Below are positions 28,174-37,570 of a DNA stretch of 64,000 nucleotides, piece by piece (position 1 is the stretch's first letter; each line of letters begins with the position of its first letter). The DNA comes from Exiguobacterium acetylicum. Its GTDB lineage: Bacteria; Bacillota; Bacilli; Exiguobacteriales; Exiguobacteriaceae. The stretch is taken from NCBI RefSeq assembly GCF_019890935.1, contig NZ_CP082333.1, forward strand, positions 2,630,001 to 2,694,000. Direction: 5' to 3'. The notes beneath the pieces were generated by a model. That model searched no databases. It was not told where the DNA came from and saw only the letters and a list, made by a program, of their open reading frames with translations. The translations under genes were made by a program, and so were the position numbers.

Positions 28174-28206
28174 AAAAAAGAAGATAGCGTCTCTGCTACC
28201 TTCTTC
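28174..28206 (-). terminator. Terminator of the diguanylate cyclase gene
   Basis: Minus-strand GAAGGTAGC pairs with GCTATCTTC around AGAGAC and is followed by six T. Confidence 0.88.
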
Positions 28207-28214
28207 TACTTGAT

Positions 28215-29912
28215 TTAAATGACCTTCTCTTTCCACTCCTGATACGATGCGACACGGTCGCGTCCTTGGAACTTCGCTCCAACGTACATCGCACGGTCGG
28301 CATTTCGAATCAAACTCGCGAGATCTCCGAGTTCCTTTAATGTATCGATGCCGATGCTTGCCGTGATTCGGAGCGTATGCCCTTCGACTAAGATCGGATT
28401 CGCATGCAACGTCTCGCGGATTCGTTCTGCGACGATTTGGGCTGAATCAAGATCCGTATTCGGTAGTAAGATGACGAACTCCTCCCCCCCGTAACGGGCG
28501 ACAAGATCCGTGATGCGTGTTGCTTGCATCAGTAACTTCGCCACTTCAAATAAGACGACGTCTCCGACTTCATGACCATACGTATCATTGATTTGTTTGA
28601 AGTGATCTAAGTCGATCATTAAGGCTGAGAACGGATAAAGATCGCGTTGTTTAATACGACGATCGCCCCACTCTTGCAAGGCACGATAGTTCGGTAGTTT
28701 CGTCATCGCATCCGTCCGGCTGTCGGTCAACAAGCGCTCTCGCTCGTGTGCCCGTTCCACCGCCCACGACAGAACACGTAGGGCACGATATAGCTCGTAA
28801 CCGAAATCCTGCGTGAACTCACCACTTGCGTTCGAGGCAAGGAGCAACGAGCAGTTGATCGTCTCCGTCGCTTCCGGTTGAATAAAAAGGACCGACTGTG
28901 TCTCTTCCGGCAAGCTATCGTAAAGACGAATATCCCACTCCTGTTGCATCCCGTAAAGAAGGACTTCTTCTTTCTCGATGATATCTTCAATGATTCGTCC
29001 TTCGACATGATCGGCTTTTAACTTTCTTCCGTCCTTCAACGAATAGTAGACACTCTGCTTTCCTTCTTTGAAATCAAACTTAATCCAAGCGATATCCGGT
29101 TTGACGAATTGATTGAGCTGTCGTAAATACCGCTCAATGATGAACTGGGCATCACCATCTTTCCAAGCCGCCTCTTTCAATCGCTCGATCTGCTCCCAAT
29201 GTTCAATCCGATCTGTCGCTTCAACGGAACTTCCCAGTGCACGCTTGATGATGAATAAGGCAAACGCCGCCATTACGAGTCCGCTATTCCCGTTTCCTTG
29301 AACGACGAGTGTACTGAAGATTCCGTATAACAATTCTGCCGTGATGACGACCGCTTCGAAACGTAGCAGCTGGAACATGACGTCATTTGGGATGTTTTCT
29401 CCAAGAAGAAATCGGGATAACTGATATTGCAATAAGAGGACAATCCAGAGGATCGCGACCATCGCCAGTAACGGTACGATGTTTTCTGTCAGCACGAATG
29501 CTTCGCCATGTGTCCCGCCGAGTGCATTATAGGCAAGACCTGCTGGAACGATTAAAAACAATTCGAGTGCGACGTTGAAGGGATAGTTATGTAACATCCG
29601 CCGACGTCCGATTGGTGTATGAATCGTTCGCAACTGATAGATGAGCATCGTCAATTGCCCGACACAAATCGCTGATAGTAATCCATACGTCAAAAATGTA
29701 AAGAGGACGAATCCAAAATGGAAAGTAAAACTCATATGACGACGACGGACAGGATCGACGACGAAAATCGTCGATAAGGCGGCAATCAATAAGAACGTAA
29801 ACAAATCGACGCTGAGACTATAATCTCTCGACTTCGCAAAAAGATCGATGCCTATGACGATTACGAAAAAAACGACCCAGCTTCGAAGGAGATATTGTTG
29901 AAAACGACGCAC
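28215..29912 (-). CDS. Membrane diguanylate cyclase
   Basis: Membrane protein of 565 residues that should synthesise cyclic di-GMP. About six hydrophobic segments fill residues 8-235, a GAF-like sensing region occupies about 255-400, and a C-terminal GGDEF domain has an intact GGEEF motif at 475-479 (ARYGGEEFVILL) with TDAMTKLPNYRAL at its start and ASIGID near the end. No EAL domain is present. The start is a GTG at 29912 placed nine bases after GGAAGGGG; the frame extends 50 codons upstream, but without a ribosome site and with non-membrane sequence. The gene is divergent from yktB. Confidence 0.9.
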   Translation of the reverse strand: MRRFQQYLLRSWVVFFVIVIGIDLFAKSRDYSLSVDLFTFLLIAALSTIFVVDPVRRRHMSFTFHFGFVLFTFLTYGLLSAICVGQLTMLIYQLRTIHTPIGRRRMLHNYPFNVALELFLIVPAGLAYNALGGTHGEAFVLTENIVPLLAMVAILWIVLLLQYQLSRFLLGENIPNDVMFQLLRFEAVVITAELLYGIFSTLVVQGNGNSGLVMAAFALFIIKRALGSSVEATDRIEHWEQIERLKEAAWKDGDAQFIIERYLRQLNQFVKPDIAWIKFDFKEGKQSVYYSLKDGRKLKADHVEGRIIEDIIEKEEVLLYGMQQEWDIRLYDSLPEETQSVLFIQPEATETINCSLLLASNASGEFTQDFGYELYRALRVLSWAVERAHERERLLTDSRTDAMTKLPNYRALQEWGDRRIKQRDLYPFSALMIDLDHFKQINDTYGHEVGDVVLFEVAKLLMQATRITDLVARYGGEEFVILLPNTDLDSAQIVAERIRETLHANPILVEGHTLRITASIGIDTLKELGDLASLIRNADRAMYVGAKFQGRDRVASYQEWKEKVI

Positions 29913-30045
29913 AAAACATTCCCCTTCCTTTAAATTATGTAGTTGTATATTACTGGAAATCGATATGTCTATTATTCTACTTTTCGAGCAAAAAGTCGAA
30001 CTTCGATGGTTTCCTTTGATACAATTGACGCGAGGTGATTTTTTC

Positions 30046-30654
30046 ATGACAAATACATTCACGCAACACGCATTTGATACATTTCAGATTGATGGACTAG
30101 AACCACGGATGGAAGCGATTCGCGAACGCATCCAGCCGGTCTTTCGAGACATCGGTCAGGAAGTCGCACCTGACTTAACGGTCGCAACAGCAGAAGATGT
30201 CCATGTTCATATCGCGCAACACGCTCGCCGGAAGGTCAACCCTCCGAAGGATACATGGATGGCATTCTCCCCCGATAAACGTGGATACAAAAAACATCCG
30301 CATTTCCAAGTCGGTCTGTTTGATGATCATCTGTTCATTTGGCTCGCCTACATCTATGAGTTGCCGAATAAACAACAATACGCATCGAAACTGTTACAGC
30401 ATACAGAACTGCTGACATCCCTTCCGGATGATTTCGTCGTCTCATATGATCATATGAAAAAAGACGCCGTCTCCGTTCATGAGACGGATATCGAAAAAGG
30501 ATTACAACGTTTCCACGACGTCAAAAAGGCAGAATTCCTTGTTGGTCGCCACATTCCGGCAGAACAAGTGCATCACCTGTCACGCGAAGAATTACTGGAA
30601 ATGATTCGAAATACCTATTCGTATCTCGTACCACTCTATAAAACGATTAAATAA
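30046..30654 (+). CDS. yktB: DUF1054 (YktB) family protein
   Basis: Cytoplasmic protein of 202 residues of the conserved Bacillales family DUF1054 (UPF0637). Recognisable parts are the N-terminal FTQHAFDTFQIDGLEPRMEAIRE and RKVNPPKDTWMAFSPDKRGYKKHPHFQVGLF near residues 63-93, both characteristic of YktB. The biochemical role is not known. The ATG at 30046 is chosen because CGAGGTGA precedes it; the frame is open for 27 more codons without a site. It ends in a bidirectional terminator shared with the secreted-protein gene opposite. Confidence 0.9.
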   Translation: MTNTFTQHAFDTFQIDGLEPRMEAIRERIQPVFRDIGQEVAPDLTVATAEDVHVHIAQHARRKVNPPKDTWMAFSPDKRGYKKHPHFQVGLFDDHLFIWLAYIYELPNKQQYASKLLQHTELLTSLPDDFVVSYDHMKKDAVSVHETDIEKGLQRFHDVKKAEFLVGRHIPAEQVHHLSREELLEMIRNTYSYLVPLYKTIK

Positions 30655-30683
30655 AAAGGATGGCCGAATCGGTCATCCTTTTT
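30653..30683. terminator. Bidirectional terminator between convergent genes
   Basis: AAAAAGGATG pairs with CATCCTTTTT, with an inner CC/GG step; A and T runs on either side serve both strands. Confidence 0.9.
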
Positions 30684-30686
30684 ACA

Positions 30687-31196
30687 TTAGTTATATTTTA
30701 CTAGAATTGACATGACTTGTGTACGCTCGGAATTCAAATTTAGATAAATGTTGACCTGTTTTGAGGAAACGGTCATGACGTTGAATGTTTTATCGAGTTT
30801 CGCTGTCGGATACGCTTTTTTGACTTCCTTGACCGTCACAGTTCGCTTGACCTGTTTCGGATCATAAACGATAGCACTCACCTTCGCTTTTGTGTCCTTT
30901 ACCCCATACGTGGAGCAGTAATGAAGAGCACGATCCGCTGAGGCAAGACCATTTCCGCTTTGACACCAATTCGAGTTCTTTTCCCCCTTATAGGATTTAT
31001 GTACTTGGGCAAGTGTTGTTTTTTCAAGAACGACTTTTCCATCGAGTGAACGTGCTTTTTTCGCTTGTGTTTGAATTTCTTGCAGCCATTTGACGTCTGT
31101 CTGTTTTGTTGCTTCGACTGATTGGTTATATGAAGTGCCTGACACGATGCTGACAGTGAGTGCGGCAGTTAAGATGATTCCTAAGACTTGTTTCAT
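30687..31196 (-). CDS. Small secreted protein of unknown function
   Basis: Exported protein of 169 residues. It has a signal peptide with a hydrophobic core (ILTAALTVSIVSG, about 7-19) and probable cleavage near residue 30 at VEATKQ. The mature part is basic, with 22 or more lysines, and has two cysteines in NWCQSG and LHYCSTYG that could form a disulphide after export. The sequence LDGKVVLEKTTLAQVHKSYKGEK is reminiscent of YjgB/DUF4309 proteins, but this is not certain. The gene is monocistronic; the promoter would lie in 31197-31318. Confidence 0.75.
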   Translation of the reverse strand: MKQVLGIILTAALTVSIVSGTSYNQSVEATKQTDVKWLQEIQTQAKKARSLDGKVVLEKTTLAQVHKSYKGEKNSNWCQSGNGLASADRALHYCSTYGVKDTKAKVSAIVYDPKQVKRTVTVKEVKKAYPTAKLDKTFNVMTVSSKQVNIYLNLNSERTQVMSILVKYN

Positions 31197-31319
31197 GATG
31201 ATGTCCTCCTCGGCGCCTATGAAAGGCGTTGATAATAAACTGATTCCCCTATTTCAAAAAATTATTCAGTTTTTATAGTTTTTTTCTGGGAACTTATATT
31301 TATTTTTTTGATGAGAAAT

Positions 31320-31355
31320 AAAAAAAGAACCTAGTGTCGCATGACACTAGGTTCT
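31320..31355 (-). terminator. Terminator of the pot operon
   Basis: Minus-strand AGAACCTAGTGTC pairs perfectly with GACACTAGGTTCT around ATGC and is followed by T7. Confidence 0.95.
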
Positions 31356-31358
31356 ACC

Positions 31359-32432
31359 TCATTTCTTATGCATCTTAAACTCTAAGAACAACTCATTGTA
31401 ATGCGCGAGCATTTTCTTTCCGAGGTTCTCATAGACCTCAAGCGTATCGGTAACTTGTTTATCAGGATAGAATCGCTCATCGGTCCGAACCGACTTATCG
31501 AGCAATTTCAAGCCTTCTTTGTTTGGTGTCGAATAGCCGACGTAGTCCGCATTCTTCGCTGAAATATCAGGACGCAACATGAAGTTGATGAACTCGTGTG
31601 CCCCCTCGACGTTTTTCGCGGTCTTCGGAATGACGACATTATCGAACCAGACATTCGATCCTTCTTTTGGAATGACGTAGTCGAGATTTTCGTTTTCGCT
31701 CATGATCTCGTTTGCATCACCCGACCAGACAACACCGAGTCCTGCTTCTTCGTTCGCGAGCAATAACTTAATCTCGTCCCCGACGATCGCCTTGACGTTT
31801 GGTGTCAGGCGCATTAAGTTCGCTTTTGCTTCCTGCAGTTTCGACTCATCCGTTTCATTCAACGAATAACCGAGACTGTTCAAGCTCATCCCCATGACTT
31901 CACGGGCACCGTCAGCAAGTAGAATCTGATTCTTCAGCTTCGGATCCCAGAGATCCTTCCAGCTCGTCGGTTTCTTCCCGTCAATCAAGTCTTTGTTGTA
32001 GACGATACCGACCGTTCCCCAGAAATACGGAATCGAGTACTTGTTGTTCGGATCGAACGATAAATCTAAAAAGCGTGAATCGATGTTCTTGAGATTCGGA
32101 ATCTTTTGATGATCGATCGGCAAGACGAGTTTCTCATCAATCATCTTCGCAATCGCATAGTCGGACGGAACGGCGATATCGTATGTCGTTCCTCCTTGTT
32201 CGATCTTCGTCAGCATTGCTTCGTTTGAATCAAACGTCTGATAGACGACCTTGATGCCGCTCTCTTTTTCAAACTGTTTGATCAGTGCCGGGTCGATGTA
32301 ATCACCCCAGTTGTAGATGTTCAGGACATTTTTCCCCGAATACCCTTGTGTCTCGTTCAACTGATTCAAGGTGAAAAGAATGACACCTGAAATCAAGAAA
32401 ATCGCGGCGAACAATTGAATCAATTTTTTCAA
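31359..32432 (-). CDS. potD: Spermidine/putrescine-binding protein PotD
   Basis: Extracytoplasmic polyamine-binding component of PotABCD, 357 residues. The mature domain begins NVLNIYNWGDYIDPALI (about 35-51) and includes YDIAVPSDYAI and VVWSGDANEIM, which match PotD. Unlike the usual lipoprotein form, the N-terminal hydrophobic segment (about 5-25) has no cysteine and hence no lipobox, so it is expected to remain as an uncleaved membrane anchor or be cleaved as a plain signal. The start is TTG at 32432, three bases after the potC stop, with GGAGGTG inside the end of potC. It is the last gene of the operon. Confidence 0.93.
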   Translation of the reverse strand: MKKLIQLFAAIFLISGVILFTLNQLNETQGYSGKNVLNIYNWGDYIDPALIKQFEKESGIKVVYQTFDSNEAMLTKIEQGGTTYDIAVPSDYAIAKMIDEKLVLPIDHQKIPNLKNIDSRFLDLSFDPNNKYSIPYFWGTVGIVYNKDLIDGKKPTSWKDLWDPKLKNQILLADGAREVMGMSLNSLGYSLNETDESKLQEAKANLMRLTPNVKAIVGDEIKLLLANEEAGLGVVWSGDANEIMSENENLDYVIPKEGSNVWFDNVVIPKTAKNVEGAHEFINFMLRPDISAKNADYVGYSTPNKEGLKLLDKSVRTDERFYPDKQVTDTLEVYENLGKKMLAHYNELFLEFKMHKK

Positions 32433-32435
32433 CGG

Positions 32436-33236
32436 TCATTTCACCTCCGGTCGCGAAAGCTTCGTAGCAGCTCGTTGGTTCAAGAAGTAGTAGCCGATGA
32501 CGAGCAGGAACGTAAACAAGAAGATGACAGTCGACAAGGCGTTGATCTTCATCGAAATCCCTTGACGGGCAAGTGAGTAGATCTCAACGGACAATGTCGT
32601 AAAGCCGTTTCCTGTCACGAAGAACGTCACCGCAAAGTCATCCAGTGAGTACGTCAATGCCGTGAAGAATCCAGCAAAGATACCGGGTGTGATGTACGGC
32701 AAGATGACTTTCATCAGAACATCCCAGCGGCTTGCGCCTAAGTCACGTGCTGCATCAACGAGCGTCGGACTCATCTCCTGCAACTTCGGCAAGACGAGAA
32801 TGACGACGATCGGTACCGAAAACGCAATGTGGGACAGTAAGACCGACGTAAAACCAAGCTGGATGCCAAGTAGCGTGAAGAAGATCAAGAACGATGCTCC
32901 GATGATGACATCCGGACTGACGATCAAGATGCTGTTGAGCGTCAACAACGACGTCTCGACCCGTTTCTTACGGACGGCTTGAATCCCGATTGCTCCGAAT
33001 ACGCCAAGGATTGTCGAGATCGCTGCGGATAACAAGGCAATGACGAGTGTGTTCAAGACGATGATCAACAAGCGTGAATCTTGGAAGACTTCCTTGTACC
33101 AATCCCACGTGAACGAATCGAAGTTCGTCATATTGTCTGCGCTGTTGAACGAATAGAATGCCAAGTAGAATATCGGAGCATACAAAATGATGAAGACTCC
33201 GATCAGATAAAGATTTGCTAGTTTCAGACGTTTCAT
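32436..33236 (-). CDS. potC: Spermidine/putrescine ABC transporter permease PotC
   Basis: Inner-membrane permease subunit, 266 residues from the ATG at 33236, with six hydrophobic segments. The EAA loop [26 protein letters not shown] lies near residues 160-185, as in PotC. The ATG overlaps the potB stop codon (TGATG); a TTG one codon earlier has better spacing from AAAGGAG and might be used. It forms the channel with PotB. Confidence 0.94.
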   Translation of the reverse strand: MKRLKLANLYLIGVFIILYAPIFYLAFYSFNSADNMTNFDSFTWDWYKEVFQDSRLLIIVLNTLVIALLSAAISTILGVFGAIGIQAVRKKRVETSLLTLNSILIVSPDVIIGASFLIFFTLLGIQLGFTSVLLSHIAFSVPIVVILVLPKLQEMSPTLVDAARDLGASRWDVLMKVILPYITPGIFAGFFTALTYSLDDFAVTFFVTGNGFTTLSVEIYSLARQGISMKINALSTVIFLFTFLLVIGYYFLNQRAATKLSRPEVK

Positions 33237-34045
33237 CAAGTCGTCGCTCCTTTCTTCCGTTTCGTACTCGTCAAGGCAAGGATGATCGCCATCGCGATGA
33301 TGAGGAAGACAGCGATCGTCGCTCCCATGCCCCAGTTCTGTGTCACGAGGAACTGCTGTTCAATCGCTGTACCGAGCGTGATGACGCGGTTTCCGGCAAT
33401 CAGACGCGTAATCATGAACAGCGATAATGCCGGAATGAAGACGAGCTGACAGCCTGACTTCACACCATCGATCGTCAACGGGAAGACGACACGTCGGAAC
33501 GTCGTGAAGTTCGACGCCCCAAGATCACGTGCAGCGAAGACGAGTGACGGACTCAATTTTTCAATCGCGTTGAAAATCGGCAGGATCATGAACGGTATGA
33601 AGATGTACACCGAGACGAAGACGAAACTGAAATCGGTAAAGAGAATCTGTTGTCGTCCAATTCCAATCGCTTCAAGCGTTTGGTTCGCAAGACCATACGT
33701 ACTGAACAACCCGATGAAGGCATAAGCTTTCAACAACAAGTTGATCCACGTCGGTAAGATGATCAAAAGTAGCCACAGCTGTTTATGCTTCGTTTTCGTC
33801 AACAAGTAAGCGGTCGGATAACCAATCAAGAGCGAAAACACCGTAATCAAAAACGCATACCAGAACGAGCTGAGTGTCATCGTCAAATAGGTCGACGTAA
33901 AGAAGTTCTGGTAGTTCTCAAATGAGAAGTTGCCGTCCAAATCAAGGAATGAATAGTAGACGACGAGTACGATCGGTGCGATGACGAACAAGGCAATCCA
34001 GAATAGATACGGGATGAGATACCAGTTACGTGATTTTTGCATCAT
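33236..34045 (-). CDS. potB: Spermidine/putrescine ABC transporter permease PotB
   Basis: Inner-membrane permease subunit of 269 residues with six hydrophobic segments. The EAA-type loop [22 protein letters not shown] is near residues 170-190, and the N-terminal [18 protein letters not shown] is typical. The ATG overlaps the potA stop (ATGA) with a second ATG next to it, so translation is coupled to the ATPase gene. Confidence 0.94.
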   Translation of the reverse strand: MMQKSRNWYLIPYLFWIALFVIAPIVLVVYYSFLDLDGNFSFENYQNFFTSTYLTMTLSSFWYAFLITVFSLLIGYPTAYLLTKTKHKQLWLLLIILPTWINLLLKAYAFIGLFSTYGLANQTLEAIGIGRQQILFTDFSFVFVSVYIFIPFMILPIFNAIEKLSPSLVFAARDLGASNFTTFRRVVFPLTIDGVKSGCQLVFIPALSLFMITRLIAGNRVITLGTAIEQQFLVTQNWGMGATIAVFLIIAMAIILALTSTKRKKGATT

Positions 34046-35136
34046 AACACCCCGTCGTAGGATTCCAGACGCTTATCGAATTCTTCTTCCGTCTCGTTCA
34101 GTCGCATGACGTGGATCGCTTCCGGATCAAATGTCAGTCCGATCTGCTCACCAACCGTCGCCTTTTTCGTACTGTGGACGAGCCATTCGTTACCGACTTC
34201 ATCCATACAAGCGATTTCGTAGTGCACGCCACGGAAAAGTTGCGAATCGACGGTGACTTGCAATTTCCCTTGTGTCACGTTCGTGATTTCAAGGTCCTCC
34301 GGACGAATGACGATCTCGACCGGTTCGTTCAATTCAAGACCACGGTCGACACATTCGAATTCCTTCTCTGCGAACCAGACCCGATAGTCTTCCACCATGC
34401 GCCCTGGAATGATGTTCGACTCACCGATAAAGTCCGCGACAAAGCGGTTGATCGGTTCATCATAGATATCCGTCGGTGTGCCCGATTGTTGAATGACACC
34501 GTGATTGAGGACGAAGATCTCATCTGACATCGCCAGTGCTTCTTCTTGGTCGTGCGTAACGAAGATAAACGTGATTCCAAGACGACGTTGCAAGTCGCGC
34601 AGCTCATACTGCATCTCTGTCCGCAATTTCAAGTCGAGCGCTGATAGTGGCTCATCGAGCAAGATGACTTCCGGCTCATTGACGATTGCCCGGGCAATCG
34701 CGACACGTTGCCGCTGTCCACCTGACATCTCGGTAATTTCTCGTTTCTCATAACCGGACAAGTTGACGAACTTCAATGCATCCGTCACACGTTTTGCGAT
34801 CTCTGCTTCCTTCACCTTCTTGATGCGAAGACCGAAGGCGATGTTTTCGAAGACGTTCAAGTGCGGGAAGAGTGCATAGTCTTGGAAAACCGTATTGACT
34901 TGACGTTTGTTCGCCGGTACATCGTTGATCCGTTTTCCGTTGAAGATGATGTCCCCTTCTGTCGCTTCCGAAAAGCCAGCAATCAGTCGTAAGATCGTCG
35001 TTTTCCCACAACCCGATGGTCCGAGTAACGTATAGAACTTCCCGCGTTCGATTTCAAAGCTGACTTGGTCGAGGACGGTCTGATCGTCGTATCGTTTCGT
35101 GACGTCCTTGAATTGAATGATCGTAGTATCTGCCAA
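34042..35136 (-). CDS. potA: Spermidine/putrescine ABC transporter ATPase PotA
   Basis: ATPase subunit of 364 residues. Walker [10 protein letters not shown] lies at about 38-46, the Q-loop in [22 protein letters not shown], signature [14 protein letters not shown] and Walker [13 protein letters not shown] near 160; the C-terminal TOBE region (about 270-350) carries [17 protein letters not shown] and [11 protein letters not shown], typical of PotA. The start is a TTG seven bases after AAAGGAGG. It is the second gene of the operon, 13 bases after the XRE-cupin regulator. Confidence 0.95.
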   Translation of the reverse strand: MADTTIIQFKDVTKRYDDQTVLDQVSFEIERGKFYTLLGPSGCGKTTILRLIAGFSEATEGDIIFNGKRINDVPANKRQVNTVFQDYALFPHLNVFENIAFGLRIKKVKEAEIAKRVTDALKFVNLSGYEKREITEMSGGQRQRVAIARAIVNEPEVILLDEPLSALDLKLRTEMQYELRDLQRRLGITFIFVTHDQEEALAMSDEIFVLNHGVIQQSGTPTDIYDEPINRFVADFIGESNIIPGRMVEDYRVWFAEKEFECVDRGLELNEPVEIVIRPEDLEITNVTQGKLQVTVDSQLFRGVHYEIACMDEVGNEWLVHSTKKATVGEQIGLTFDPEAIHVMRLNETEEEFDKRLESYDGVL

Positions 35137-35149
35137 TCTAGTTCCTCCT

Positions 35150-35695
35150 TTATAAATATGAGTCAGTCGCGGTCACGAGGACCTTCGTCTCTTGTGTTGA
35201 CTCATTGCGTAGTTGATGGATTTCTGAAGCCTTATAGTAAAGTGTCTCTCCTTGTTTTGCTACAAAAGACTGACGTCCGAGCGTCAATGTGACGTTTCCT
35301 GCGAGCACATAGACGAACGTCTCGGCACCTGATGGTTCATACGTCTTGAATGCTCCCCCTGGCGCGAGTGTCAATAGGACCGGTTCCATCTCTTTTTCGT
35401 TCGATTCCGGAATGAGCCACGTGACATGATACCCCTGTTCCTCATCGGCATACGTCGTGACATCTTCTTCCCCATAGACGACTTTTTGATTGAGTGTATC
35501 CTCATCAAAGAAATCCTTCGGTGAGATGCCAAGGACTTCGAGGAGATGAAACAGCGTCTCGATCGACGGTGAACTGATTTCCCGTTCGAGTTGCGAGATG
35601 TACCCTTTACTCAGGTCTGTTCTTTCCCCTAGTTCCTCTTGCGTCAATCCCTTTTGAAGACGGAGGTTCTTGATTTTTTGACCGATTGAGTACAA
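35150..35695 (-). CDS. XRE-cupin regulator of the pot operon
   Basis: DNA-binding regulator of 181 residues. Residues about 3-60 are a Cro/C1-type helix-turn-helix ([23 protein letters not shown]), and about 105-178 a small cupin barrel ([29 protein letters not shown]) that could bind a small ligand. Homologues such as PuuR control polyamine genes, and its position as first gene before potABCD suggests it regulates polyamine uptake. The start is a TTG at 35695, seven bases after AGAGGAGG; an ATG six codons upstream includes that site and is unlikely. A TATACT box about 30 bases upstream lies among TTAGT/ACTAA motifs that may be its own operator. Confidence 0.9.
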   Translation of the reverse strand: MYSIGQKIKNLRLQKGLTQEELGERTDLSKGYISQLEREISSPSIETLFHLLEVLGISPKDFFDEDTLNQKVVYGEEDVTTYADEEQGYHVTWLIPESNEKEMEPVLLTLAPGGAFKTYEPSGAETFVYVLAGNVTLTLGRQSFVAKQGETLYYKASEIHQLRNESTQETKVLVTATDSYL

Positions 35696-35882
35696 TCGAC
35701 GTCCTCCTCTCATCGGCTTAGTTTAGTATAAGATGACTAAAAGTTTACTAATCACGTACCGATTATAGCGTATTTCATTATTTAATCAACTAAAACGTTC
35801 AATATTTTTTAATGTTCATTTGACAGCGAGAACGCTTACACCTACAATTAATATCAGGTACTAATTTAAGGAGGAACTTGTT

Positions 35883-36728
35883 ATGCGGATCGCTTGGATC
35901 ACTGATAGTACAACGATTTTACCGGATACGATCGCTCAGCGCGATGATCTTTCGGTCGTCCCTTTACTTGTCATGAAGGATGGAGAAAGTTTCGTCGATG
36001 GTGTCGACGTTGATGCAGAGACCGTCTATAGCTGGATTGACTCAAAACACAAGGTAACGACGAGCCAACCTTCGATCGGGAGTTTCACTGAGCACTATGA
36101 ACGGTTGAAAGAGGATTACGACGTCGGCTTCGCTGTTCACTTATCGAGCGAACTGAGCGGCACGTACAGTGCTTCCGTTCAAGGGGCAGAGATTGCTGGA
36201 TTTCGTCTGATTGCGATTGATTCCCGTTGTGGGATTTATCCGGCTGGTCAACTCCTAGCAGAAGCGATTGAACTCGTCGAAGCGGGACACTCAATCGAAT
36301 CCGTCGAACAGATCATTCTCGAGCGTCGTTTCGATCATCACATTGAATTCACGGTCGCGAACCTCGATCAATTACAAGCAGGCGGACGCATCTCTTCGAC
36401 GAAGGCATTCGTCGGTAATTTGTTGCAACTTCGCCCGTTGTTCCACTTCGAAGAAGGAAAGATCGTTCCTTACCAAACCGTCCGGACGTTCAAAAAAGCA
36501 CATTCGAAAATTTTTGATCACCTTGTCGCAATCATTGAACGTGGGCAGGTCACGGATATTTCACTATTCCACGCGACAGCGTATGACCTTGCACTCGAGT
36601 GGAAACAACGACTCGAATCGCAATACGATGTGCGTGTCCGCATCGATGACTTAACGCCGGTTCTCGGTTCGCATACAGGGAATCCAGCAATCGGTATGTC
36701 CTTTTTGAACCCGACACGCCGACCGTGA
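35883..36728 (+). CDS. DegV family fatty-acid-binding protein
   Basis: Cytoplasmic protein of 281 residues of the DegV/FakB family, which holds a fatty acid in a hydrophobic cleft and presents it to FakA kinase. Diagnostic parts are IAWITDSTTILPD at the N-terminus, KVTTSQPSIGSF near residue 58-70, HLSSELSGTYSASVQG near 95-110, and ISSTKAFVGNLLQLRPLFHFEEGKI near 175-200. The start has AAGGAGGAACTTGTT upstream. Its 3' end runs into a terminator that overlaps the ribosome site of the next gene. No fakA gene is near. Confidence 0.92.
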   Translation: MRIAWITDSTTILPDTIAQRDDLSVVPLLVMKDGESFVDGVDVDAETVYSWIDSKHKVTTSQPSIGSFTEHYERLKEDYDVGFAVHLSSELSGTYSASVQGAEIAGFRLIAIDSRCGIYPAGQLLAEAIELVEAGHSIESVEQIILERRFDHHIEFTVANLDQLQAGGRISSTKAFVGNLLQLRPLFHFEEGKIVPYQTVRTFKKAHSKIFDHLVAIIERGQVTDISLFHATAYDLALEWKQRLESQYDVRVRIDDLTPVLGSHTGNPAIGMSFLNPTRRP

Positions 36729-36753
36729 TGAATAATGAAAATGATTTTTGGGT

Positions 36754-36786
36754 AAACCTTCTTTAGAGAATAAAGGAGGTTTTTTG
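36754..36786 (+). terminator. Terminator whose stem contains the tspO ribosome site
   Basis: AAACCTTCTTTA (36754-36765) pairs with TAAAGGAGGTTT (36771-36782), 12 pairs with one G-T, around GAGAA, followed by T. The 3' arm is the AAAGGAGG Shine-Dalgarno of the gene starting at 36788. Readthrough mRNA would therefore hide that site. Confidence 0.8.
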
Positions 36787-36787
36787 T

Positions 36788-37519
36788 TTGAAAAATAATA
36801 AATGGATTTGGCTCAACTGGGTCGGCTTCATATTCACGATTGCCGTGAACGCCCTCGATGGTGGAAAGACAGGACGAATCTCTGATTCGATCATCACATT
36901 GTTTAAACCGGCTGGGTATGCATTCTCGATTTGGGGATTAATTTATGCGATTTTACTCATCTGGTTGATTTTACAATCGATTCCGAAATTTAAGGAACAC
37001 GAACTGGCGAAGAAAATCGGACCGTGGTTCTTGATCAGCTGTCTGTTCAACGCAGGTTGGATCGTCTCCTTCACGTTTGAACTGTTCGTTGTCTCCGTCG
37101 TCGTCATCGTTGGTCTTTTGCTGTCATTGATCGTCATCTACTCGAAGATTGATCGTGAGACGAAAGGCTTACGCTTTAAGCTACCGTTCTCGCTTTATCT
37201 CGGCTGGGTATCGGTCGCAACGATTGCTGACATTTTCCTGACGATCAACGCAGAAGGTGTGACATCTTGGCTTGGAATTGGAGATGCGGGTTGGACGATG
37301 ATCATACTTGTCGTCGGAGTCATCATCGCGCTTCTCTTCATGTTTGCGAACCGTGACCCGATTTATCCGCTCGTCTTCGTTTGGGCGTATATCGCAATCA
37401 ACTTCGAGTCCGATAACGGTCTCGTCGATACGACGGTTCTCGGTAGTGTTGTCTTATTGTTAGCCGGTTATATCTTCCTTCTCGTCCGGATGCGCCGCCA
37501 AGTCAGCGTGAGCAAGTGA
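36788..37519 (+). CDS. tspO: TspO/MBR family (tryptophan-rich sensory) membrane protein
   Basis: Integral membrane protein of 243 residues with about seven hydrophobic segments, longer than the five-helix minimal TspO. Family marks are FKPAGYAFSIWGLIYAILLIWL near residues 38-59 and LISCLFNAGWIVSFTFE near 80-96. TspO proteins bind porphyrins or cholesterol-like ligands; a role in tetrapyrrole or oxidative stress handling is family knowledge, not shown here. The start is TTG, eight bases after GGAGG. Because that site is inside the stem of the preceding terminator, translation may depend on where the transcript begins. Confidence 0.85.
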   Translation: MKNNKWIWLNWVGFIFTIAVNALDGGKTGRISDSIITLFKPAGYAFSIWGLIYAILLIWLILQSIPKFKEHELAKKIGPWFLISCLFNAGWIVSFTFELFVVSVVVIVGLLLSLIVIYSKIDRETKGLRFKLPFSLYLGWVSVATIADIFLTINAEGVTSWLGIGDAGWTMIILVVGVIIALLFMFANRDPIYPLVFVWAYIAINFESDNGLVDTTVLGSVVLLLAGYIFLLVRMRRQVSVSK

Positions 37520-37570
37520 CGTTCCTTTCTCGTTCAAACGGCGTATACTAAAGGAAAGGAGTGAATGACC

